This document shows, in pieces, positions 1-6,503 of a stretch of 13,246 bases of DNA. The notes under the pieces are model-generated. The model had not been told where the DNA came from. It did not search any database and worked only from the letters and a program-made list of their open reading frames with translations. Position numbers and translations under genes: made by a program. This DNA comes from Actinomycetota bacterium. GTDB lineage: Bacteria; Actinomycetota; Acidimicrobiia; Acidimicrobiales; Ilumatobacteraceae. Position 1 is the stretch's first letter; every line of letters begins with the position of its first letter. The stretch lies in the NCBI GenBank assembly GCA_026393655.1, contig JAPKZT010000266.1:1-13246 (forward strand). The letters are read 5' to 3'.

Positions 1-1
1 A

Positions 2-1174
2 ATTATTGAACTACAACTTGATGTATTCATTGATGACTTGGACGAAGTATTAACTGACAAATCGTTTCCAAAGAAAACCAAAAAAATTCTGTTTGGATAC
101 GCAACCTCGACGGATCAAGAAATCTCAACAATGCACTCATGGCGTGAAGTCGGTGACGAATTGTTTGGCGAAATTAATTCGAGTGTCATATTGTCTGGCG
201 CTAAATTTGTATGCCCAGAGTTGAATTGCACATCGGCACAACGCGTTGAGGGTCGCGGCAACAGCAAAATTTTTCGCGTCGAAACTACCGATGGTTCAAT
301 TGCGCTAAAGGTTTACCCCGATTTAGCAGTTGATAATCGGTTGCGGCGCAACGCCGAGTGGCAGGCATTGAATTTTCTTCAACGAAATAAAATGAGGGTG
401 CCAAAACCAGTACAAACAGACTCAGAACTCAACTGGTCTTTAATTGAGTGGATAGACGGCTTACCAGCAGATCCCCAAAATCAAGCACATCTTGATCAGG
501 CTGCAAATTTTATTCAAAAGCTGCACCAAGCCAGTCGTGCGATCACTTCAGGAGACGAGTTTGGGTTAGCAACAGAAGCGTGTTTGAATCCGTCATTTAT
601 TGAAAATCAAATTAATAATCGGCTTGCTGCACTAAAATCAGTCGAAGATTCTGCACTGCGTGAGTTCATCGACAATGATCTTTCACCAACTTTGGCTAGA
701 ACTATTGAGAGCACTCGTCGTTTGATACCTGATAATTATGACGCGATTCTTGATCAAAAATATTGGACTTTGAGTCCGTCTGATTTTGGCTTGCATAATG
801 CAATCGCCACTCCGCAGGGCGATCTTGTATTTTTCGATTTCGAATATTTCGGCTGGGATGATCCTGTCAAATTGACTGCTGACGTTTGTCTACATCCTGG
901 AATGTCTCTTGACGAGAACGCACAACAGCGTTGGATCGGTGAAGCCAAGAGGCTTTTCGCCGACGATTCGAACTTTGGTTTGCGATTGAATGCTCTCTAC
1001 CCGTTATACGCAATTAGATGGGCATTAATTATGTTAAATGAATACAGAACCGACAAAATAAAGAACCGATTAAACGCACAGAGTAGAATGCAATCTGATA
1101 TTCGTGGCGCACAGTTGAAACAATTGGAGAAAGCAAAGTTGATGTTGAAGAATGCAGATCGGACTGTTTTGTAA
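2..1174 (+). CDS. HAD-like/APH-type kinase fusion, 5' partial
   Basis: The reading frame is open to the left edge, so the gene almost certainly starts outside the window; a TTG at 38 or ATG at 131 could be starts but neither has a good ribosome binding site. The first visible residues (VFIDDLDEVL, nt 23-52) resemble the end of a HAD-type domain. An aminoglycoside-phosphotransferase/choline-kinase fold follows: an ATP-binding lysine in ALKVYP (about nt 302-319), a brace of helices around nt 488-530, the catalytic loop SPSDFGLHN (nt 773-799) and the metal-binding DFEYFGWDDP (nt 836-865). The loop has the catalytic Asp and the Asn five residues on, but Pro replaces the usual His two residues before the Asp, which I recall as normal for kinases of surface-glycan clusters. 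Likely role: ATP-dependent phosphorylation of a sugar or alcohol headgroup in the cytoplasm. Substrate unknown; it is not an antibiotic-resistance gene by context. It overlaps the next start by one base (TAATG). Confidence 0.85.
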   Translation: MIELQLDVFIDDLDEVLTDKSFPKKTKKILFGYATSTDQEISTMHSWREVGDELFGEINSSVILSGAKFVCPELNCTSAQRVEGRGNSKIFRVETTDGSIALKVYPDLAVDNRLRRNAEWQALNFLQRNKMRVPKPVQTDSELNWSLIEWIDGLPADPQNQAHLDQAANFIQKLHQASRAITSGDEFGLATEACLNPSFIENQINNRLAALKSVEDSALREFIDNDLSPTLARTIESTRRLIPDNYDAILDQKYWTLSPSDFGLHNAIATPQGDLVFFDFEYFGWDDPVKLTADVCLHPGMSLDENAQQRWIGEAKRLFADDSNFGLRLNALYPLYAIRWALIMLNEYRTDKIKNRLNAQSRMQSDIRGAQLKQLEKAKLMLKNADRTVL

Positions 1175-1974
1175 TGCCAATGGATGACCGATCGAAATTA
1201 TTGCGCAGATACGTCATCGACGCAATGCGTGGTGGCGGGCGAGGTCACCTTGGGTCGTCAATGTCGATGATTGAAATTCTGCGAGTGCTGTACGACTCGG
1301 TGCTTAAATATAATCCGAAAAACCCAGAGTCGACTGATCGCGATCGATTTGTCCTAAGCAAAGGTCACGGTTGTCTCGCTCTATATGCAATTTTGGCGGA
1401 CAAAGGTTTTCTCCCAATTAGCGAACTTGAGAGTTTTTGTCGACCAACTTCTCGCCTGGGCGGTCACCCAGAGCGCGGCAAAGTACCGGGGGTTGAAGCG
1501 TCAACTGGGGCACTTGGTCATGGTTTGCCAATCGCAGTTGGGCTCGCACTTGCGATGCGCTTGCAAAAACGCAATAGCCGAGTTTTTGTTTTAACTGGTG
1601 ATGGCGAAATAAACGAAGGTTCGAATTGGGAGGCGGGTATGGCGGCATCTAAGCACAAGCTGTCAAACTTGACGGTGATGGTGGATTACAACAAGTTGCA
1701 AAGTTATGGCAAGACATCAGAAGTTTTAGATCTCGAACCGCTTGTCGACAAGTTTAAGAGTTTTGGTTTTGTCACCTATGAAGTTGACGGTCACGATGTC
1801 GCAGCACTTGAGGCAATTTTCAAAAAATTACCTTTTTCAGATAGCGCACCTTCGGCAATAATCTGTCACACAATTAAAGGCAAGGGATTCCCGTTCGCTG
1901 AGGGAAACCCTGAATGGCATCACAAATCAGGAATGACAGAAACTGATATCCAACAGATGTACGACTGCCTCTAA
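1174..1974 (+). CDS. transketolase, N-terminal (ThDP-binding) subunit
   Basis: This 266-residue protein is the N-terminal half of a split transketolase. Visible motifs: GHLGSS (24-29), KGHG (63-66), GALGHGL (112-118) and the thiamine diphosphate/Mg motif starting at GDGE (142-145) and running to the Asn in DYNK (about 173). The protein ends near HKSGMTETDI, the normal end of this domain, so it is complete rather than truncated. It should pair with the product of the next gene, which carries the catalytic Glu. Together they transfer a two-carbon ketol unit between a ketose and an aldose, probably on a phosphorylated or nucleotide-linked sugar. Split transketolases occur both in central metabolism and in carbohydrate clusters; the neighbours here argue for a dedicated glycan pathway. 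The ATG at 1174 overlaps the upstream stop (TAATG); an ATG two codons later (1180) is also possible. Confidence 0.93.
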   Translation: MPMDDRSKLLRRYVIDAMRGGGRGHLGSSMSMIEILRVLYDSVLKYNPKNPESTDRDRFVLSKGHGCLALYAILADKGFLPISELESFCRPTSRLGGHPERGKVPGVEASTGALGHGLPIAVGLALAMRLQKRNSRVFVLTGDGEINEGSNWEAGMAASKHKLSNLTVMVDYNKLQSYGKTSEVLDLEPLVDKFKSFGFVTYEVDGHDVAALEAIFKKLPFSDSAPSAIICHTIKGKGFPFAEGNPEWHHKSGMTETDIQQMYDCL

Positions 1975-2900
1975 TGCGTAAAACTGCACTTGATTGTGTC
2001 TACAAACTCGCCAAAATTGACGAACGGGTTGTGTTCGTTGGCTCTGATCTCGGTCCGGGCGTGCTCGACAAAATGAAAACTGAATTTCCACAAAGGTTTT
2101 TCATGGAAGGTGTCAGTGAGCAGTACATCGTCGGCATGGCAGCCGGTTTAGCGATGGAAGGATTCATCCCTTATGTGAATACCATTGCAACTTTTCTAAC
2201 GCGACGTTGTTACGAACAAGTAGCGGTAGATCTTTGTATTCACGATTTACCGGTTCGTCTGATCGCCAATGGCGGCGGTGGAGTTTACGCACCGCTTGGG
2301 CCAACGCATTTGGCTATTGAAGACATAGCGATTATGCGGGCGTTACCGAATATGGCAGTAGTAGCACCTTGTGATGCAGACGAAATGAATCGATTAATGA
2401 TGTCAACTCTTGAGTGGCCACATCCGATTTATATTCGTCTCGGCAAAGGTGGTGACAAAATTGTCAGCGAAGAGAAAAATGGTTTCGAATTAGGCAAATC
2501 AATCCTGATGCGAAACGGAAATGATGGCATGTTCGTCACGACCGGTGTGATGACTCAACTTGCTTTAGAGACTGCAGAAGTATTAAAAAATGACGGCGTT
2601 AATGTCGGCGTAGTTCATATGCATACGATTAAACCGTTTGATGCTGCTGGTGTGATTTCTGCGATTGAAAATGTAAAAGCAGTTGTCACAGCTGAAGAAC
2701 ACATCATTAACGGCGGTCTCGGTTCGGCACTGCTCGAAACGTGCAGTGACCTTCGTCCAGAGTTATTACCAAAGATTGCGCGAGTAGGTATACCTGACAA
2801 ATTTGCAACTGAGTATGGCAGTCAAAATTCGCTATTGAAGCATTGGGGAATCACGTCGGATACCTTGATAGGTGCGATGATGAAAAAGCTTGGAGGTTAG
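1974..2900 (+). CDS. transketolase, C-terminal subunit
   Basis: This 308-residue protein is the partner half of the split transketolase: a pyrimidine-binding domain with the region EGVSEQYIVGMAAGLA, where Glu49 is expected to activate the thiamine ring, then GPTHLAIEDIA (109-119), and a C-terminal TK-C domain (about 185-305) with the typical VVTAEEHIINGGLGS stretch. The length is standard for transketolase C-subunits. It could be confused with a deoxyxylulose-phosphate synthase or E1-beta protein, but the preceding TK-N gene settles the pairing. The start overlaps the previous stop by one base (TAATG), so the two subunits are probably made in equal amounts by coupled translation. Reaction as for the partner: reversible ketol transfer. 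The sugar acceptor cannot be read from the sequence. Confidence 0.93.
   Translation: MRKTALDCVYKLAKIDERVVFVGSDLGPGVLDKMKTEFPQRFFMEGVSEQYIVGMAAGLAMEGFIPYVNTIATFLTRRCYEQVAVDLCIHDLPVRLIANGGGGVYAPLGPTHLAIEDIAIMRALPNMAVVAPCDADEMNRLMMSTLEWPHPIYIRLGKGGDKIVSEEKNGFELGKSILMRNGNDGMFVTTGVMTQLALETAEVLKNDGVNVGVVHMHTIKPFDAAGVISAIENVKAVVTAEEHIINGGLGSALLETCSDLRPELLPKIARVGIPDKFATEYGSQNSLLKHWGITSDTLIGAMMKKLGG
2892..2896 (+). promoter_or_regulatory. ribosome binding site for the 2OG oxygenase gene
   Basis: GGAGG lies six bases before GTG 2903, inside the last codons of the transketolase C-subunit gene. It is one of the clearest Shine-Dalgarno sites in the operon and decides the start: the longer open frame beginning at 2843 would overlap the previous gene by nearly 60 bases and add residues without family character. 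Confidence 0.75.
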
Positions 2901-2902
2901 TT

Positions 2903-3700
2903 GTGGTATTCACTTCAGATGAAGATCTCGCAATTGCTAACGAATATTTAAACCTTGGCTACATAATTAGACCAAATGCTGACAAAGAAGCATATAAATG
3001 GATTCAGCAAAGCACAGCCACTGTGGCGGCTGATGCGCTAAACATTGAGCGACCAACTGATAACGAAAAGTTTTTAAATGAAATTCACAATCTTGTCGAA
3101 CCGTCAAAACTAAACGATTTCAGATTAAAAGTTATCCAAGGCTTAAACGCACTTCCAGAATTTCGCTTGATGTACTTTCGTTTGGCGAAACCATATTTAG
3201 AAGCAATTGTTGGCAACGAGCTTGCAATGCAGCAACGCATCAACTTGAGCATTCAAATGCCAAATGACACAAGTTCATTGTTGCCGGTACATGCCGACAC
3301 CTGGTCAGGCGATTCACCGTTTGAAGTTGTTGTTTGGCTACCGCTAGTTAATTGTTTTGGCACAAAGGCGATGTATTTGTTGCCTCCAACCGAGTCTGCA
3401 AAATTTTCAGATGAGTTCAGCAAGCGCGGTGGAAGCAGCAGCGAGTCTATTTTCGACTCAATAAAAACCGAAGTTAAATGGCTCGAAGTTAAAAGTGGAC
3501 AAGTATTAGTTTTTGATCAGTCTCTCCCGCATGGCAATCGTCTAAACGAAGAAACTGAAACTCGCTGGTCGATGAACTGTCGCTTCAAGGGTGTGTTTAC
3601 TCCGTATGGCGATAAGAAGCCCGGAGAATTTTTTGAGCCGATCACTTTACGCCCAGCATCTCGGCGCGGTATGTCATACGAGCTTCCCAAAATTTCATGA
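2903..3700 (+). CDS. 2OG-Fe(II) oxygenase, sporadic carbohydrate cluster type
   Basis: A GTG start two bases after the upstream stop gives 265 residues. The predicted Fe(II) facial triad is His130 and Asp132 in PVHADTW plus His210 in LPHGN; an Arg a few residues further (221 in TRWS, or 227) would bind 2-oxoglutarate. The flanking VVWLPLVN and SGQVLVFDQ strands fit the double-stranded beta-helix. The overall sequence matches what I remember of the 'sporadic carbohydrate cluster 2OG-Fe(II) oxygenase' family, which sits next to LIC12192-type proteins as it does here. Likely role: hydroxylation or oxidative modification of a sugar intermediate in the cytoplasm, using O2 and 2-oxoglutarate. The substrate is unknown. 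It overlaps the next gene by four bases (ATGA). Family call fairly firm, reaction inferred. Confidence 0.87.
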   Translation: MVFTSDEDLAIANEYLNLGYIIRPNADKEAYKWIQQSTATVAADALNIERPTDNEKFLNEIHNLVEPSKLNDFRLKVIQGLNALPEFRLMYFRLAKPYLEAIVGNELAMQQRINLSIQMPNDTSSLLPVHADTWSGDSPFEVVVWLPLVNCFGTKAMYLLPPTESAKFSDEFSKRGGSSSESIFDSIKTEVKWLEVKSGQVLVFDQSLPHGNRLNEETETRWSMNCRFKGVFTPYGDKKPGEFFEPITLRPASRRGMSYELPKIS

Positions 3701-4098
3701 AAAGGTTGCGCGGCTACATATTCGCTCGCCCGTTTATGGGCGAAAGGGCTCCGCAACACGTGCAAAATATTATTTTGCGCGACTATTGCAATAAAAAAGG
3801 TTTTGAACTATTACTAGCGGCAACAGAATACGCAATGGCTGATTCATCCATGATTTTAGAGTCGGTGCTAGACGATCTAGATAGCGTTGATGGAGTCGTG
3901 TTTTACAGTCTCTATCAATTGCCAACTCAATCAAAACTTCGAAATTCGGTTTATTCACGCGCGCTCGAATCAGGCAAATCACTGCATTTTGCTGTCGAAG
4001 GAATGTCGATTACGAAGCCAATAGATGTTGATTCGGTTGAGCAATGTTTATTGGTTAAAACGACTCTTGATAACTGCATCACAAAAGTTGAAGTTTAA
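3697..4098 (+). CDS. LIC12192-family sporadic carbohydrate cluster protein
   Basis: A complete 133-residue protein with the hallmarks I recall for the small LIC12192 family: RGYIFARPFMGER, PQHVQN followed by ILRDYC, AATEYAM and YSLYQLP. It has no signal peptide or membrane segment, so it is cytoplasmic. The biochemical function of the family is not known to me. The pattern of alternating strands and helices, the early Arg and Gln residues, and the later SKLRNSVY helix loosely recall the catalytic domain of serine resolvases, which may mean a shared Rossmann-like fold used for a different purpose; that is speculation. Its fixed position between a 2OG oxygenase and a methyltransferase suggests it works on the same sugar intermediate. 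The start lies inside the upstream stop (ATGA) without a visible ribosome binding site, so expression depends on translational coupling. Confidence 0.85.
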   Translation: MKRLRGYIFARPFMGERAPQHVQNIILRDYCNKKGFELLLAATEYAMADSSMILESVLDDLDSVDGVVFYSLYQLPTQSKLRNSVYSRALESGKSLHFAVEGMSITKPIDVDSVEQCLLVKTTLDNCITKVEV

Positions 4099-4101
4099 GC
4101 A

Positions 4102-4767
4102 ATGGGTGTTTGGCGCGAATTCGTAACACCTTTACATAAGTCAACGAAGCGTGATTATCTTGCGCGAATGAACGACGACAAAGTACATTGCATGCTTAAG
4201 GCCAAGCAGTACGGTGCCGATTACTGGGACGGCGACCGTCGCTATGGATATGGCGGCTACAAATATCGCGCAGGATATTGGACGCCTGTTGCCCAAAGTT
4301 TGATTGATACCTACAAATTGAAACCGGGTTCAAAGGTTTTAGATTTGGGTTGCGGAAAAGGTTTTTTGTTGCATGAATTGTTGCTGCTTGAGCCTGAACT
4401 ACAAGTAGTAGGCACCGACATTTCAGAGCATGGTTTAAGCCACACGACCGATCTTGTCAAGCCGCACGTACAAATTCACGATGCGCGAGGCGAATTTAAA
4501 TGGAAGGACAAAGAATTCGATCTAGTAATTTCGCTCACGCTTCTACATAATTTACGAGCGTTTGATTTAGAAAATTGTTTGCGTGAGATTCAGCGAATTG
4601 GCAAGTCTCATTATGTAACTTCCGAGAGCTATCGAAACGAACTTGAGCAATTTAATTTGCAATGTTGGGCGTTGACTTGCGAAACATTCTTTGATTTAGA
4701 CGAGTGGCTGTGGATATTTGAAAAGACTGGCTATACGGGCGACTACGAATTCATATACTTTGAGTAG
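4102..4767 (+). CDS. class I SAM-dependent methyltransferase
   Basis: This 221-residue protein has a Rossmann methyltransferase core: motif I VLDLGCGKG (79-87), the acidic residue ending strand 2 in GTDIS (Asp106), HDARG (126-130) and strand 4 DLVISLTLLHNL. An N-terminal extension of about 60 residues, rich in Tyr, Trp and Gly (YWDGDRRYGYGGYKY), precedes the core, and the C-terminal NLQCWALTCETFF and YTGDYEFIYFE stretches look strongly family-specific. It should transfer a methyl group from S-adenosylmethionine to a sugar or sugar-derived intermediate, most likely on O, N or C; the position cannot be told. I recall close relatives in marine cyanobacteria and SAR11-like genomes in similar clusters. 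A three-base gap separates it from the upstream stop; the Shine-Dalgarno is weak. Confidence 0.88.
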   Translation: MGVWREFVTPLHKSTKRDYLARMNDDKVHCMLKAKQYGADYWDGDRRYGYGGYKYRAGYWTPVAQSLIDTYKLKPGSKVLDLGCGKGFLLHELLLLEPELQVVGTDISEHGLSHTTDLVKPHVQIHDARGEFKWKDKEFDLVISLTLLHNLRAFDLENCLREIQRIGKSHYVTSESYRNELEQFNLQCWALTCETFFDLDEWLWIFEKTGYTGDYEFIYFE

Positions 4768-4770
4768 TCA

Positions 4771-5643
4771 ATGTTCGTTTTAACAACCGATAAATCCGGC
4801 CGTATTTTGGTCGAGCATGTTGTAGCAAGAAGTGGCTCGTCTGAGAATTTGGTTGCGTTGCCAAATGTCGAAAAGAATTTTTCACAAACTCAACTTGAGA
4901 ACTGGATGAAAAATCATTCGATAACTAAGGTTTTTGAGACCAAGCGTTTTAGTTTGTTAACTAGTACCGATCTTCCGAAAACTGAATATACATCATGCTC
5001 TGTCGAAAATGCAGGCTCGCCAAAGTTTCCTTTTGAATGGTTATCAGTTGAGAATTTGTGGCAAAAAAATATTGACAATTCAATAGCTACTGCAATGAAC
5101 CAAATCATTTGGCAAGTCGAGAGAACTAGTCCAGGGAGTTTAGAAAAACTTGAACAGATGTTTGTGAAAGATTTTGACTTGAATAAGGTCAATCCACGAG
5201 TTTTTTTCGCGAAGTCCGAAACCGTTGAAGCGACTGAAGCATTGATCTCGTTTCTTGGTGCATTCAGTGTCGGAAACGGGCAGCAAACTGCACGGCTCTG
5301 CATGCATCACAGTCAGTCACAGGTGATTCAAGAAATGCTAATGATTCATGCAGTGCCCATTAGCACAGGGCCATTACGCCAAAATAACGATTCTTCAGTT
5401 TCGTACCACATGATGCGCGGAGCCTTAGAAATAACTTTGCATCACGGGGGTGTTGTCGGCGACATTGTTCATCATGTTGAGCGCCGCGCCGATCAGCCTT
5501 CGTCGCAAAGTTCAATAAGAGTTCCGGCTCGCGTTTTTCGCACGATTCGAACGATCACAGACTCGGCCGTGTTCATTGAAGTTCAGAGTGGTCCATTCTC
5601 CGATAGCGACACCGAGTGGTCTGCGAAAGAGGACATTCGATGA
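4771..5643 (+). CDS. two-domain protein with degenerate WbuC-type cupin
   Basis: A 290-residue protein in two parts. The C-terminal part (about 140-285) follows the WbuC cupin pattern: ARLCMHHS (174-181), IQEMLMI, a strand pair ending SYHMMRG (211-217), and VFIEVQSGPF (267-276). The residues that bind metal in WbuC proteins appear to be lost: the usual P-H-[KR]-H is PLRQ (201-204), the Glu before Ser-Phe-His becomes Val210, and the late His (HTV-like) becomes Arg257. It is therefore probably not a metalloenzyme but a binding or structural cupin. The N-terminal part (about 1-115) begins FVLTTDKSGRILVEHV and has a FEWLSVENL segment that faintly recalls a Nudix-type fold, without a Nudix box; I do not claim that. 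Function unknown, presumably in the same glycan pathway. It starts three bases after the methyltransferase stop and overlaps the next gene by three bases (ATGA). Confidence 0.75.
   Translation: MFVLTTDKSGRILVEHVVARSGSSENLVALPNVEKNFSQTQLENWMKNHSITKVFETKRFSLLTSTDLPKTEYTSCSVENAGSPKFPFEWLSVENLWQKNIDNSIATAMNQIIWQVERTSPGSLEKLEQMFVKDFDLNKVNPRVFFAKSETVEATEALISFLGAFSVGNGQQTARLCMHHSQSQVIQEMLMIHAVPISTGPLRQNNDSSVSYHMMRGALEITLHHGGVVGDIVHHVERRADQPSSQSSIRVPARVFRTIRTITDSAVFIEVQSGPFSDSDTEWSAKEDIR
5626..5633 (+). promoter_or_regulatory. ribosome binding site for the SDR reductase gene
   Basis: AAAGAGGA sits six bases upstream of ATG 5640, within the last codons of the preceding gene. It supports the start at 5640, which directly precedes the Rossmann strand RVLIVGG, rather than the in-frame upstream codon at 5616. 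Confidence 0.65.
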
Positions 5644-6503
5644 GAGTTTTAATCGTCGGTGGCACTGGAGTCATCGGTTCTTCTCTGCAAAATTCATTGG
5701 CGAAAAACGGTCACGATGTAGTCATCACTTCGCGTAAGTCGTCTACATCAAATGATTCAACGCTGCAAGTTAATTTGGAGAATATTTCAGATTCGGTGCG
5801 AACGATTCGAAATGCCGGAAACTTTGGTGCAGTAGTTCTTTCGGCCGGAGTAAGTTCAATACGGGCGTGTCGAGTAAATCCAGAAGCCACATCATTGGTA
5901 AATGTCGAGGCTCAAGTTGCGATCGCCAGAGAGCTTCTTTCAATCAATCAACCAAAAATTATTCTGATCTCTAGTAATCGAGTCTTTGATGGGGCAACTG
6001 AGCGAACAAAGATCAAGTCGAAGTACAGTCCGACGACAGAATATGGGCGCCAAAAATCGCAAGCCGAAACAGAGTTGTTATCGCTTAGTGCGTCAGTGAA
6101 AATAGTGCGATTTTCAAAAGTAATTTCCGAACACACTGCATTGATAGTTGATTGGTTCAGCAAACTCTCAAGTAACGAAAAAATTTCGGCGTTTGTTGAT
6201 ATGGCGATTAGCCCAATAACTGTTGACGCCGCTGTTGATGTCATCGAGCACGTACTCGTTGCCGAATGCGAACCTGTAGTTCAGTTCTCGGCGGCAGATG
6301 AGATTTCTTTTTATGATTTGGCTTGCGTTGTAGCAAATTATGCCAAGTCGCCAATTTCTAATGTGATTCGTCAACTGGCACAAGATGCAGGCGATAATGC
6401 AATCCCTCATTCGTCGCTAGAATCAAGTGTGTTCCCGTCGATCAAGCCGATGCCGTCCTTGCACTCTGTTCATAAAATTATGGAGAAACTTACCAAGTCA
6501 TGA
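5640..6503 (+). CDS. NAD(P)-dependent SDR, RmlD-like sugar-nucleotide reductase/epimerase
   Basis: With the ATG at 5640 this is a 287-residue extended short-chain dehydrogenase. The dinucleotide-binding GGTGVIG (7-13) follows the first strand, SSNRVFDG (111-118) supplies the active-site Ser, and YGRQK (135-139) supplies the catalytic Tyr and Lys (YxxxK). The short length, VFDG and QAE after the YxxxK are typical of the dTDP-4-dehydrorhamnose reductase (RmlD) branch, so reduction of a 4-keto or similar keto sugar, usually nucleotide-linked, is the best guess. No dedicated 4,6-dehydratase is present in the window, so the keto substrate could come from an upstream gene or from the oxygenase/transketolase steps. 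The start overlaps the previous stop (ATGA), and the stop overlaps the next start in the same way. Confidence 0.88.
   Translation: MRVLIVGGTGVIGSSLQNSLAKNGHDVVITSRKSSTSNDSTLQVNLENISDSVRTIRNAGNFGAVVLSAGVSSIRACRVNPEATSLVNVEAQVAIARELLSINQPKIILISSNRVFDGATERTKIKSKYSPTTEYGRQKSQAETELLSLSASVKIVRFSKVISEHTALIVDWFSKLSSNEKISAFVDMAISPITVDAAVDVIEHVLVAECEPVVQFSAADEISFYDLACVVANYAKSPISNVIRQLAQDAGDNAIPHSSLESSVFPSIKPMPSLHSVHKIMEKLTKS

Noticed and set aside
2..1174. Aminoglycoside resistance phosphotransferase
   Set aside because: Only the fold is shared; the SPSDFG loop, the HAD-like fusion and the surrounding sugar genes point to a glycan-pathway kinase.
2843..2902. Upstream extension of the 2OG oxygenase gene
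   Set aside because: It would overlap the transketolase gene by nearly 60 bases; GGAGG with correct spacing points to GTG 2903.
4914..5303. Minus-strand open frame of 129 codons
   Set aside because: It is antisense to the WbuC-type gene, has no ribosome site and no recognisable motif.
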